Shown here: in pieces, positions 24,482 to 32,242 of the stretch
Numbering within the stretch: the stretch's first letter is position 1
How the letters are laid out: each line of letters opens with the position of its first letter
Source: Thermoleophilaceae bacterium
GTDB taxonomy: Bacteria > Actinomycetota > Thermoleophilia > Solirubrobacterales > Thermoleophilaceae
Length of the DNA: 32,242 nt
Assembly (NCBI GenBank): GCA_019683805.1
Contig: JADGHQ010000026.1
Span: 1-32,242 of the forward strand
Direction of reading: 5' to 3'
Translations under genes and position numbers: made by a program
The notes under the pieces: model-generated
What the model saw: the letters and a program-made list of their open reading frames with translations, nothing else
Told to the model about the DNA's origin: nothing
Databases searched by the model: none

Positions 24482-25843
24482 ATGGCGCCGCGCTCGACCT
24501 CGCGCGACCTCGAACGCTACGCGGGCCTGTTCGCCTCGCGCACACGTGTAATGACCTCGTCCGCGATGCGCGACCTGATGGCGGTGACCGCGCGGCCCGA
24601 GGTCATCTCGCTCGCCGGCGGCCTGCCGGACACGAGCACCTTCCCGCCGGACACGTTCGCGGCGGTGGCGAACCGGATCGCGGCCGAGTCCTGCGCCAAG
24701 GCGCTGCAGTACGGGCCGACGGAGGGCCTGGCCGAGACGATCGAGTGCATCCGCACCGTGATGGCCGCCGAGCGCATCGAGGTGGATCCCGAGGACCTGA
24801 TCGTCACGACCGGCGGCCAGCAGGCGATCGACCTCGTCACCAAGGCGCTGATCGACCCGGGCGACGTGATCGTCGCGGAGGCGCCCACCTACCCCGGCGC
24901 GGCGCCGACCTTCTCGTCCTACCAGGCGGACGTCGTGCAGATCGAGATGGACGCCGACGGCATGCGCGTCGACCTGCTCGAGGAGACGCTCGAGCGGCTC
25001 GACCGCGAGGGGCGGCGGCCGAAGTTCATCTACACCGTGCCGACCTTCCAGAACCCGGCCGGCGTGACGCTGTCGCTCGAGCGCCGGGAGCGGCTCGTGG
25101 AGATCGCCCGCCGGCGCGAGCTGCTCGTGCTCGAGGACAACCCCTACGGGCTGCTGCGCTACGAAGGCGCGCCCCTGCCGACGCTCCGGGAGCTCGACGG
25201 CGGGCTGTACGTGATGTACATGGGGACCTTCTCGAAGATCCTCTCGCCCGGGATCCGCCTCGGGTGGGTGGCGGCCCCGAAGCCCGTCCTGGCGAAGCTC
25301 AACCTCGGCAAGCAGGCCGCCGACCTCTGCACCTCGACCCTCTCCCAGCTCATGGTGCAGGCGTACTTCGAGGAGAGCCGCTGGCGCGACTACGTGGAGG
25401 CCCTCACGGAGCTCTACCGCGCGCGACGCGACACGATGCTCGACGCCCTCGCCGAGTTCTTCCCGCCCCAGGCGGAGTGGACGCGGCCGGCGGGGGGCAT
25501 GTTCATCTGGGCCACGCTCCCCGACTTCATCGACACCACCGACCTCCTGGCGCGCGCCCTGCGCGACAACGTCGCGTTCGTGCCCGGCACGGCCGCGTAC
25601 CTCGACGGGCGCGGCCGCAACTCGATGCGGCTCAACTTCTCGGGCGTCGACGAGGAGTCGATCCGCGAGGGCGTGCGGCGGATCGGGAAGGTGATCTCGG
25701 AGCAGGTCGAGCTCTACGGCACGCTCACCGGCCAGGCGCAGGCGCCCTCGCCGCGGGCCCGGCGCGCGCCCGAGCGGCCGGACGAGGCCGACCAGCTCGC
25801 CGACGTGGTGCGCATGCCGCGCCGGCGCAAAGGGCGCGCATGA
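24482..25843 (+). CDS. PLP-dependent class I/II aminotransferase (2-aminoadipate/LysN-like)
   Basis: This fold-type I aminotransferase has 453 residues from ATG 24482. Features are VISLAGGLPDTSTFP, LQYGPTEG, TTGGQQAIDLV, TVPTFQNPAGVT, VLEDNPYG and the PLP lysine in MGTFSKILSPGIRLGW (Lys252 in this numbering). The pattern matches the LysN/ARO8-like group, which acts on 2-aminoadipate, aromatic or branched-chain acids, but the substrate cannot be fixed. I prefer ATG 24482, with AAGGGA 6 bp upstream, over ATG 24401, because the extra 27 residues are Gly/Arg-rich. It overlaps the Ddl-like gene start (ATGA). Confidence 0.88.
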   Translation: MAPRSTSRDLERYAGLFASRTRVMTSSAMRDLMAVTARPEVISLAGGLPDTSTFPPDTFAAVANRIAAESCAKALQYGPTEGLAETIECIRTVMAAERIEVDPEDLIVTTGGQQAIDLVTKALIDPGDVIVAEAPTYPGAAPTFSSYQADVVQIEMDADGMRVDLLEETLERLDREGRRPKFIYTVPTFQNPAGVTLSLERRERLVEIARRRELLVLEDNPYGLLRYEGAPLPTLRELDGGLYVMYMGTFSKILSPGIRLGWVAAPKPVLAKLNLGKQAADLCTSTLSQLMVQAYFEESRWRDYVEALTELYRARRDTMLDALAEFFPPQAEWTRPAGGMFIWATLPDFIDTTDLLARALRDNVAFVPGTAAYLDGRGRNSMRLNFSGVDEESIREGVRRIGKVISEQVELYGTLTGQAQAPSPRARRAPERPDEADQLADVVRMPRRRKGRA

Positions 25844-26790
25844 GCCGGATCGCCGTGCTCAAGGGCGGCGCCTCGCTCGAGCGGCAGGTGTCGCTGCGCT
25901 CGGGCGCGCGCGTGGAGGACGCGCTGGCGCGGCTCGGCCACGAGGTCGTGCCGATCGACGTCGGCGGGGACCTGATCCCGCGCCTGCGGGCGGAGCGGCC
26001 CGACGCCGCCTTCGTCGCGCTGCACGGGCGCGACGGCGAGGACGGCACCGTGCAGGAGCTGCTCGAGATCCTCGGCATCCCCTACACGGGCTCGGGCGTG
26101 CTCGCCTGCATGCGCTGCTGGGACAAGGTGATGGCGAAGCACTTCTTCGTCGAGGCGGGGATCCCGACCCCCGACTTCTTCGCCTTCAACGAGACCGCCT
26201 TCCGGTCGCTCGGCGCGGCGGACGCGCTGCCCGCGATCGAGGGGCGGCTCGAGTTCCCGCTCGTCGTGAAGCCCGCGGCGCAGGGGTCCGCGCTCGGGAT
26301 CAAGTTCGCGCGCACCCCCGCGGACGTGCCGGGCGCGCTCGTGGCCGCGTTCTCCTACGACCAGCGCGTGCTGCTCGAGCGCCACATCGAGGGGCGCGAG
26401 CTCGCGGTCTCGCTGCTCGACGGCAGGCCGCTGCCGATCGTCGAGGCCGTGCCGCGCGCGGACGACTTCTACGACTTCGAGGCGCGCTACGAGATCGGCC
26501 GCACCGAGTTCGTCTGCCCGGCCGAGCTGCCCGAGGCGGTGGCCGAGCGCGCCGAGCGGCTCTCGGTCGCGGTGTACCGGCTGCTCGGCTGCTACGGGTT
26601 CGCCCGCGTCGACCTGATGCTCGAGGAGTCGAGCGGCGAGCTGTACGTGCTCGAGGCCAACGCGATTCCCGGCCTCACCGAGACGAGCCTGCTGCCCCAG
26701 GCCGCGGAAGCGGCGGGGATCGCCTTCGACACGCTCGTCGAGCGGCTCGTCGAGCTCGCGCTCCGGCGGGACGCCCGCGCGCCCGTCTAG
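25840..26790 (+). CDS. ddl: D-alanine--D-alanine ligase
   Basis: This 316-residue ATP-grasp enzyme makes the D-Ala-D-Ala dipeptide of peptidoglycan. Motifs: LKGGASLERQVSLRSG, ALHGRDGEDGTVQELLE, GIPYTGSGVLACMRCWDK, PLVVKPAAQGSALGI, LLERHIEGRELAVSLLDG, GFARVDLMLEE and VLEANAIPGLTETSLLP with the metal-binding Glu/Asn. Length is at the short end but usual for the family. The catalytic Ser and Tyr region is present. It is cotranscribed with the aminotransferase. A related ATP-grasp with another D-amino acid substrate is possible but less likely. Confidence 0.9.
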   Translation: MSRIAVLKGGASLERQVSLRSGARVEDALARLGHEVVPIDVGGDLIPRLRAERPDAAFVALHGRDGEDGTVQELLEILGIPYTGSGVLACMRCWDKVMAKHFFVEAGIPTPDFFAFNETAFRSLGAADALPAIEGRLEFPLVVKPAAQGSALGIKFARTPADVPGALVAAFSYDQRVLLERHIEGRELAVSLLDGRPLPIVEAVPRADDFYDFEARYEIGRTEFVCPAELPEAVAERAERLSVAVYRLLGCYGFARVDLMLEESSGELYVLEANAIPGLTETSLLPQAAEAAGIAFDTLVERLVELALRRDARAPV

Positions 26791-26816
26791 CCGCCCGGCT
26801 CCGGTAGGTTGAGCGC

Positions 26817-27716
26817 ATGGCGACGAACGGATCACTCGACGGCAGGCGGGTTCTCATCACCGGAGCGGCGCGCGGGATCGGCGCCGGGAGCGCCAGGGAG
26901 CTGGCTCGGCGCGGGGCGCACGTATCGCTCGTGGGGCTCGAGCCGGAGGAGCTCGAGAAGGTGGCGGCGGCGTGCGGCCCCGAGGCGACCTTCTTCGAGG
27001 CCGACATCACCGACCCGGACGCGCTGCGGCGCGCGGTGGAGGGGACGGTCGATCGCCTCGGCGGGATCGACGTCGTGATGTCGAACGCGGGCATCGGCGC
27101 CGGCGGCCCCGTGCGGCTGATGGACCCCGAGGCGTGGGAGCGCGTGATCCGCATCAACCTGATCGGGAACTACCGCACGGTGCACGCCTGCCTGCCGCAC
27201 GTGATCGAGTCGCGCGGCTACGTGCTCGTGATCGCGTCCGCGGCCGCGATCGCGCACGGCCCGCTGATGAGCGCCTACTGCGCGAGCAAGGCCGGCATCG
27301 AGGCCTTCGCCGACTCCCTGCGCGTCGAGGTGAAGCACCACGGCGTCGACGTCGGCGTGGGCTACTTCTCGTGGATCGACACCGACATGGTCACGGGCGG
27401 CGACGAGCATCCGTTCTTCAAGCGGATGCGCGCTCAGCTGCCGGGCCCGGCGGGCAGGACCTACCCGCTCTCCACTGCCGTCGGGGCCGTCGTCAAGGGC
27501 GTCGAGAGCCGCGCGCGCTGGGTGACCGCGCCGGGCTGGCTGCGGCCCCTCCTCTTCTTCCGCGGCCTGATGAACGCCGCGGACAACAAGAAGGTGCTGA
27601 GCATGATGCCCGAGGCCGAGGCCGCGTTCCGCGAGGAGATGGAGCGGCTGGGCGTCGAGGAGGCGAGCGCCCCGACCGGCGCGGGCGGCAGGGCCGCGCG
27701 CGCGTCCGCCGGGTAG
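26817..27716 (+). CDS. Short-chain dehydrogenase/reductase
   Basis: The 299-residue classical SDR has the NAD(P)-binding TGAARGIG (15-22), the NAG motif (90-92) and the catalytic Ser141, Tyr154 and Lys158 (YCASK). A C-terminal extension (about 215-299) contains PLSTAVGAVVKGVESRARWVTAPGWLRPLLFF, seen in SDRs acting on lipid-like or steroid-like substrates, but the substrate is not readable. The gene follows ddl by 26 bp, so cotranscription is possible. It is convergent with the permease gene. Confidence 0.9.
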   Translation: MATNGSLDGRRVLITGAARGIGAGSARELARRGAHVSLVGLEPEELEKVAAACGPEATFFEADITDPDALRRAVEGTVDRLGGIDVVMSNAGIGAGGPVRLMDPEAWERVIRINLIGNYRTVHACLPHVIESRGYVLVIASAAAIAHGPLMSAYCASKAGIEAFADSLRVEVKHHGVDVGVGYFSWIDTDMVTGGDEHPFFKRMRAQLPGPAGRTYPLSTAVGAVVKGVESRARWVTAPGWLRPLLFFRGLMNAADNKKVLSMMPEAEAAFREEMERLGVEEASAPTGAGGRAARASAG

Positions 27717-27719
27717 GCG

Positions 27720-27740
27720 GGCGCGGGTCGCGCCGCGTTT
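27720..27740 (+). terminator. Terminator-like hairpin after the SDR gene
   Basis: GGCGCG (27720-27725) and CGCGCC (27729-27734) form a perfect 6-bp stem with a 3-nt loop 3 bp after the SDR stop, followed by GCG and TTT. It lies between two convergent genes and is the best terminator candidate in the window, though its T run is short. Confidence 0.5.
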
Positions 27741-27742
27741 CC

Positions 27743-29650
27743 CTAGACGCGCGCCGCCGCGTGTCTCCGCGCCGCCTCGCGCCGGGGCGCCGAGCCGGGT
27801 GCCGTCTCGATCACGATCCGGCAGGGCCGGCGCGCGAGCAGGTAGGAGGCCGTCGGCCCGAGCGCGCGCTCGTCCGCAGGGGCGTGCTCGGTGGCGAGGT
27901 AGATGACGTCGGCGCCGAGCCGCTGCGCTTCCTCGACGAGCGCGGCGCCCGGATTGCGGGTGCGGATGAGGCGTGTCCGCACGCTGATCCCGTGCCGCCT
28001 GGCGCGCACGCCGGCCGCCTCGAGCACCTCGCGCGCCAGCCGCTCTTCGTCCTCCATCCCGGAGTCGAGCGAGAGCTGGTCGGGCACGCGGATGACGTAG
28101 ACGCACTGCACGGTCGCGCCCTCTCCGATCAGCTTCGACGCGCGCCGCATCGCGTCGCCGCTCACGTCGTAGCCGAAGATCGGCACGATCGCGGAGCCGT
28201 ATTCGAGCGGAACGAACCCCTCGGGCGCGGGCGGGCGCTCGATGCGGCAGTGCTCGTTGAGCCCGACGCCCTGGGCTCGCCTGTAGAGCACGTAGCCGGC
28301 CATTCCGACGGCGAGCCAGCCGAAGCCCACGTAGCGGGTGGATGGGTGCAGCACCACCACCGATACCCAGGTGGCGAGCGTGCCGACGCCGCCGACGACG
28401 GCCGTCAGCGGGATCGGCCGGCCGCGCACGCGAACGTTCCAGGGCGCCCGGTACGGCCGCTCGCGGTCGGGTTGGCGGAGACGCAGGACCACCACCGCCG
28501 CGTGGGCGACCGTGAAGGACAGCATCGCGCCGAAGCTGTAGAGGTTGCCCAGGAAGTCGTTCTTCCCTGGCAGCAGCAGGACGGCCGCCAGCGCGGCGAA
28601 GAACACGATCGTGAACGAGGGCGTGCGGAAGCGCGGGTGCAGGCGCGCGAAGACGCTGGGCAGCTGGCGGTGCTCGGCGAGCGACCACGACAGCCGCGAG
28701 ATGCCGATGATGCCCGCGTTCGTGGCGATGATCAGGATCGTGGCGGCGAGCAGCGCCACGTAGTAGGAGAGCGCCTTCGTCATCCCCGCGCCGAGATGCA
28801 GGGCGTGCACGATGCCGAGCACCGGGTCGCTCTGGTACGTCGTGCCGAGCGCCGTCGAGAAGTGGCCGTCGGCGCCCTTCCTGACCGGCAGCGCGGAGAG
28901 GGCGACGGTCGACATGCCCGCGTAGATGCCGAGCACGCCGAGCAGCAGCAGGTTCACGGTGCGCGGCACGTCGCGGCCTGGGTGGCGCGCCTCCTCGGCC
29001 ATGTTCGAAACCGTCTCGATCCCGGTGTAGGCGAGCATCGAGATCGAGAGCGCGAACAGGAGCTGGCTGAACGTGGGCGCCGTGCCGAGATGGACCTGGC
29101 CCACCAGCAGGGAGGGGTGCAGCACGAGCGCCGCGCCGAGCGCGACGAGCGCGACCTGCGTGAAGAGGTCGGCGACCGCGAGCCCGATGTTCAGCTTGGC
29201 CGACTCGCTCAGCCCGCGGATGTTCACGGCGGCGAGCGCAGCGATCACGACCATGCCGCCCGCGATGTCGCCCGGGTTGTGCTTCAAGGCGGGCCAGAAC
29301 GCGCCGAGGTAGTGCGGCACGAAGAAGGCCGAGATCGCGATCGTGATGATGTAGTCCAGCGAGAGCGCCCAGCCGGCGAAGAAGGAGGCGAGCTCGTTGC
29401 CCGCGTGCCTCGCGAACGCGGAGGAGCCGCCGGCCTCGGGGAACATCGAGGCGGCCTCCGCGTACGTCTTCGCCGTGAGCGCGAAGAGGCCGCCCGCCAG
29501 CATGAACACGAGCGGTGTGAGCCCGAGCGCGTGCACCGCCACGAGCCCGAGCGCGTAGTAGATCGAGGAGCCGAGGTTGCCGTAAGCGGTGGCGAACATC
29601 CCCGGCACTCCCACCGAGCGCCGCAGCCCCCGCTGGACCGGACGCGCCAT
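27743..29650 (-). CDS. APC-superfamily permease fused to a universal stress protein domain (KimA-like possible)
   Basis: This is a 635-residue protein. Residues 15-455 form an APC transporter with about twelve helices (AYGNLGSSIYYALGL near the start; LSLDYIITIAISA with Asp99; MLAYTGIETVSN with Thr209/Glu212). Residues 485-617 form a USP-like domain (AIVPIFGYDVSGDAMRRA, GADVIYLATEH, LLARRPCRIVI). This layout is shared with the potassium importer KimA (YdaO family). From memory of that family, the Asp in DYI[LI]T and the T-G-[VI]-E segment match, but an Asp in the first helix seems to be Asn here. It follows a KdpD/KdpE-like pair, so potassium transport is a reasonable inference. Amino-acid transport is the alternative. 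ATG 29650 was chosen. Confidence 0.85.
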   Translation of the reverse strand: MARPVQRGLRRSVGVPGMFATAYGNLGSSIYYALGLVAVHALGLTPLVFMLAGGLFALTAKTYAEAASMFPEAGGSSAFARHAGNELASFFAGWALSLDYIITIAISAFFVPHYLGAFWPALKHNPGDIAGGMVVIAALAAVNIRGLSESAKLNIGLAVADLFTQVALVALGAALVLHPSLLVGQVHLGTAPTFSQLLFALSISMLAYTGIETVSNMAEEARHPGRDVPRTVNLLLLGVLGIYAGMSTVALSALPVRKGADGHFSTALGTTYQSDPVLGIVHALHLGAGMTKALSYYVALLAATILIIATNAGIIGISRLSWSLAEHRQLPSVFARLHPRFRTPSFTIVFFAALAAVLLLPGKNDFLGNLYSFGAMLSFTVAHAAVVVLRLRQPDRERPYRAPWNVRVRGRPIPLTAVVGGVGTLATWVSVVVLHPSTRYVGFGWLAVGMAGYVLYRRAQGVGLNEHCRIERPPAPEGFVPLEYGSAIVPIFGYDVSGDAMRRASKLIGEGATVQCVYVIRVPDQLSLDSGMEDEERLAREVLEAAGVRARRHGISVRTRLIRTRNPGAALVEEAQRLGADVIYLATEHAPADERALGPTASYLLARRPCRIVIETAPGSAPRREAARRHAAARV

Positions 29651-29680
29651 GCGCGCGACGCTAGATCCGCGCGCGTAAAG

Positions 29681-29702
29681 CCCGCGCAAAGGATCGCGCG
29701 GG
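29681..29702 (-). promoter_or_regulatory. Hairpin in the leader of the APC/USP permease gene
   Basis: CCCGCGC (29681-29687) and GCGCGGG (29696-29702) form a perfect 7-bp stem with an 8-nt loop, 30 bp upstream of the permease start, in the 105-bp gap after the response regulator. In minus-strand RNA it is followed by CUUUACG. It could be an attenuator or mRNA-stability element. Confidence 0.35.
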
Positions 29703-29755
29703 CGCATACAGATTTCGTGAAGCCCGGCCGAGCGGGGCTCGAGGCGAGAGCCGCC

Positions 29756-30433
29756 TCAGCCCGCGAAGCGGTAGCCGACCCCGGTGTCGGTCCTGATCAG
29801 CTGTGGCCTACCCGGGCGCTCGATCTTCCGTCGCAGGTTCGCGACGTGCACGCGCAGCACCTGCGTGTCGTGCTCGTAGCCCGGCCCCCAGACGTCGGTG
29901 AGCAGCTTGCGATGCGTCAGGAGCCGGCCGCGGTTGCAGGCCAGGACCCGGAGCAGCTCGAACTCCGTCTTGGTCAGGCGCACCGGCTCGCCGTCGCGGG
30001 TCACCTCGTGCGCCGCGAGGTCGATCACGAGCCCGTCGGCCTCGATCGCGGGCTCGCTCTCGCCCCCCGCGGCACGGCGCAGCACGGCGCGCAGCCGCGC
30101 GACGAGCTCCTCGGGGCCGAAGGGCTTGGTCACGTAGTCGTCGGCGCCCGCGTTCAGCGCGCGCACCTTCTCCCTCTCCTCGCCGACCGCCGAGAGCACG
30201 ATGATCGGGAGCTCGCTCCACTCGCGGATCCGGCGGCAGACGTCCACGCCGTCGCCGTCGGGGAGGACGAGGTCCACGATCGCGGCACGGGGCGTGTGCA
30301 CGGCGGCCGCGTCGAGCGCCTCCTCCGCGGTCGCGGCCAGGACGGGGTCGAAGCCCGCGTCGCGCAGGATCACGCGCAGCGCGCGCAGTATCTGCGGCTC
30401 GTCGTCACAGACCAGGACCCTGTCGCCGCTCAT
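29756..30433 (-). CDS. KdpE-like response regulator (OmpR family)
   Basis: The 225-residue regulator has a receiver domain with the acidic pair Asp10/Asp11, phospho-acceptor Asp54 (IVDLVLPDGDG), LSA and Lys103 (VTKPF). A winged-helix DNA-binding domain follows, with LTKTEFELLRVLACNRGRLLTHR and VHVANLRRKIE ending RTDTGVGYRF. The order and wing resemble KdpE, which responds to potassium limitation through KdpD. It overlaps the upstream sensor kinase (ATGA at 30430-30433) and precedes the APC/USP permease by 105 bp. Target genes are not shown by sequence, and no kdpFABC is in the window. Confidence 0.92.
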   Translation of the reverse strand: MSGDRVLVCDDEPQILRALRVILRDAGFDPVLAATAEEALDAAAVHTPRAAIVDLVLPDGDGVDVCRRIREWSELPIIVLSAVGEEREKVRALNAGADDYVTKPFGPEELVARLRAVLRRAAGGESEPAIEADGLVIDLAAHEVTRDGEPVRLTKTEFELLRVLACNRGRLLTHRKLLTDVWGPGYEHDTQVLRVHVANLRRKIERPGRPQLIRTDTGVGYRFAG

Positions 30434-31833
30434 GCGGCGCTCCCCGCCCTCGCGGGCCGGGCGCCACGCCCGGGATCGCGGGACGCGACGGGCAGCCGGA
30501 TCGTGAAGCGCGCTCCCCTGCCCTCGCACGCGTCGACCCGTATCCGGCCCCCGTTGGCCTCGACGAACCCGCGGGCGATGGCGAGGCCGAGCCCGGCCCC
30601 GCCGCCTCCGCTCGCGCGGAAGAACGGCTCGAAGATCCGCTCGCGGTCGTCCGGGTCGATGCCCGGACCGCTGTCGGCCACGCGAACCTCGACGAAGGCG
30701 CCGTCGCGCACGGTGGACACGCGCACCGGCTTGCCGTTCGAGTGCCTGACCGCGTTGTCGACCAGGTTCGCGATCGCCCGCTCGATCTGCATCGCGTCGG
30801 CGTGGACGAGCGGCAGGCCCGGCTCGAGCTCGAGCCGCACGTCGCCCGGCGGATCGCCGAGCGTGCCGACCGCGCTCTCCACCAGCTCGTCCAGCGCGCA
30901 CCAGTCGGGCTGCGCCGGCGCCGACCCCGCCTCGAGGCGCGAGAGCTCGAGCAGGTTCTCCACCAGGCGGCCGAGGCGCTCGCTCTCCGAGCGGATCACG
31001 GCGATCAGCTCGTCGCGCTCGCCGCCTTCGAGCGTGCGCGAGCCGAGCCCCGAGCCGGCCGCGCGGATCGCGGTGATCGGCGAGCGCAGGTCGTGCGAGA
31101 CTGCGCGCAGGAGCGCGGTCTTCATGTCGTCGCTGCGACGCAGCGCCCGGGTCTCGACAAGCTGCTCCTCGAGCTGCTCGCGCCTGATCGCCGCCGCGAC
31201 GAGCGCGGCGAGCGCCGGCACGAGCCGCTCCCGCACGCGCTCGAGATCCGCCTTCGGCGTCGCGCGCGGGACGAGCAGCGTGCCCACGCGGCGGCCGGAC
31301 TCCACCAGCGGCACGGCGATTCGCTCCAGGTCCGAGTCCACCCAGCCGAGCCGCAGCTCGGCCCCGCTCATGCCGAGCGCCGACGCGATCAGGTCAGCCG
31401 CCTCGGTGAGGCGCTCGGCAGCGCTCGTGCCGGACAGGATCGAGACCGCCAGCCGAGCGGTGATGTCCGCCTCGCGCCTGCGCGCCTCGGCCTCCTCGGC
31501 TCTCGCACGCGCCGAGTGGGCCAGCGTACTGGTGACCAGGGCGGCGACGAAGTACACCAGGAGCGCGACCCAGTTCTCCGGGTCCGCGATCGTGAAGCGG
31601 CCCGTCGGCGGGATGTGGAACCAGTTGAACGCCGCAGCGCTCGCGAGAGCGGTGACCACGGCGAGCCGCAGGCCCCAGTAGGTCGAGATGAGCAGGACGG
31701 GCAGGAGGTAGAGCACGCCCGTGGAGAGCACCGGCATGACCTCGCGGAGCCCGTAGATCACCGCGGTGACGACGGCCACGGAGAGCGCGGCGACGGCCGC
31801 GCCTGTTCGTTGCCCCTGAGCGGGCGGGCGCAT
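30430..31833 (-). CDS. KdpD-like sensor histidine kinase lacking the N-terminal KdpD/USP domains
   Basis: The 467-residue kinase has, in order, a four-helix DUF4118 membrane domain (about 10-105, including FNWFHIPPTGRFTIADPENWVAL typical of KdpD), a GAF-like region (about 125-215), a coiled linker and a HisKA box SHDLRSPITAIRAA (His247). The catalytic domain follows with the N box (ANLVDNAVRHS), G1 (VADSGPGIDPDDR), an F box and G2 (GGGGAGLGLAI). Full KdpD starts with a 350-residue KdpD-USP region that is absent here. ATG 31833 is used; GTG 31839 would add two residues. It overlaps the response regulator start. Confidence 0.92.
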   Translation of the reverse strand: MRPPAQGQRTGAAVAALSVAVVTAVIYGLREVMPVLSTGVLYLLPVLLISTYWGLRLAVVTALASAAAFNWFHIPPTGRFTIADPENWVALLVYFVAALVTSTLAHSARARAEEAEARRREADITARLAVSILSGTSAAERLTEAADLIASALGMSGAELRLGWVDSDLERIAVPLVESGRRVGTLLVPRATPKADLERVRERLVPALAALVAAAIRREQLEEQLVETRALRRSDDMKTALLRAVSHDLRSPITAIRAAGSGLGSRTLEGGERDELIAVIRSESERLGRLVENLLELSRLEAGSAPAQPDWCALDELVESAVGTLGDPPGDVRLELEPGLPLVHADAMQIERAIANLVDNAVRHSNGKPVRVSTVRDGAFVEVRVADSGPGIDPDDRERIFEPFFRASGGGGAGLGLAIARGFVEANGGRIRVDACEGRGARFTIRLPVASRDPGRGARPARAGSAA

Positions 31834-31892
31834 GCTCACAAGCGTAGGACCTGGGTGAAGCGCGCAAGGCGAGCCGATAGCCTGGCGCGGCC

Positions 31893-32242
31893 TTGAGGTC
31901 GCTGCTCGTCTTCGTACCCGTGCTGGGGGCGCCGCTGCTGCACGCCCCGGTGCTCGCGCTCGACCTCTTCCCACGGCTCAAGCGGCCCCTCGACATGGGC
32001 GCGCGCGTGCGCGGGCGGCGCGTCTTCGGCGACAACAAGACGGTCCGCGGCGCGCTCTTCATGATCGGCGGGGTGGTCGCCGCCGCGCTGCTGCTCTCCC
32101 TGTGGCCCACCTACTGGCACGCGCTCCCAGGCGCCGTGCGGGACGCGGGGCCGCTGCCGCTCGGCCTGCTCATCGGGCTGGGGGTGGTGGTGGGGGAGCT
32201 GCCGAACTCGTTCGCCAAGCGCCAGCTCGGCGTCGCGCCGGG
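31893..32242 (+). CDS. CDP-archaeol synthase (CarS/DUF46)-like membrane protein, 3' partial
   Basis: The 116 residues in the window start at TTG 31893 and run off the right edge. The sequence has the family blocks LKRPLDMGARVRGRRVFGDNKTVRGAL (about 29-55) and GELPNSFAKRQLGVAP (101-116), separated by hydrophobic helices. In archaea CarS transfers CMP from CTP to digeranylgeranylglyceryl phosphate. Bacterial relatives exist, and their substrates are uncertain. The TTG start has no strong ribosome site but is the best fit to the usual N terminus. It diverges from the kinase gene across 59 bp. Confidence 0.85.
   Translation, partial: MRSLLVFVPVLGAPLLHAPVLALDLFPRLKRPLDMGARVRGRRVFGDNKTVRGALFMIGGVVAAALLLSLWPTYWHALPGAVRDAGPLPLGLLIGLGVVVGELPNSFAKRQLGVAP

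Noticed and set aside
29721-29739. Second hairpin AGCCC/GGGCT after the response regulator as terminator
   Set aside because: Only 5 bp of stem with a 9-nt loop and no T tract.

Overview
The window is a high-GC (roughly 70% or more by eye) bacterial chromosome segment, densely packed and almost wholly coding. It starts inside a copper-chaperone gene and ends inside a CarS-like gene. The gene set suggests a deep-branching actinobacterium, and Thermoleophilia (Gaiellales/Solirubrobacterales) is my best guess. The reasons are the b6-type bc complex with a subunit IV/cytochrome c fusion (unlike the QcrABC of classical Actinobacteria), the menaquinone genes, the dUMP-forming type of dCTP deaminase, and frequent GTG/TTG starts. 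The assignment is inference. No phage, IS element, CRISPR or rRNA was seen, and no gene-free stretch exceeds 300 bases.

Layout. (1) 1-4545, plus strand: a copper-handling operon with a CopZ-like HMA protein (5' cut), a His/Met-rich exported protein, a CopA P1B-ATPase, a TetR regulator, and a broken cyclase-YHS gene with two frame changes. (2) 4568-4640: tRNA-Lys(CTT), minus strand. (3) 4706-7562, minus: STAS antagonist, TPR-like membrane protein, tatC, tatA, dcd. (4) 7686-8120, plus: a small zinc-ribbon protein whose early coding region holds a perfect 12-bp hairpin. (5) 8159-12145, minus: qcrA-qcrB-qcrC (menaquinol:cytochrome c reductase), then menG and a long-chain polyprenyl diphosphate synthase. 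These make the quinol oxidase and its quinone. (6) 12218-16020, minus: hemB, a fused AhbA/AhbB-like siroheme decarboxylase, hemL and a small unknown protein, each overlapping or nearly abutting the next. (7) 16078-18166, minus: an ABC-2 exporter (ATPase and permease). (8) 18203-18991, plus: a YmdB-family phosphodiesterase. (9) 18848-24312, minus: an envelope cluster of DUF4126-like membrane protein, alkaline-phosphatase-superfamily enzyme, GtrA-like flippase and two GT-C/GT87-like membrane glycosyltransferases. The last of these overlaps ymdB tail to tail by 144 bp. (10) 24482-27716, plus: PLP aminotransferase, D-Ala-D-Ala ligase, SDR. (11) 27743-31833, minus: KdpD-like kinase, KdpE-like regulator and an APC permease fused to a USP domain, possibly a potassium uptake module. 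(12) 31893-end, plus: a CDP-archaeol-synthase-like gene, 3' cut.

Themes. Respiration is tied together: the Tat translocase exports the Rieske protein (which has a twin-arginine signal), the hem operon supplies heme, and menG with the prenyl synthase supplies menaquinone. The most unusual items are the siroheme-decarboxylase fusion inside a hem operon, the uncharacterised GtrA/GT87/phosphodiesterase cluster, the kinase-regulator-APC/USP module, and the decayed cyclase-YHS gene.
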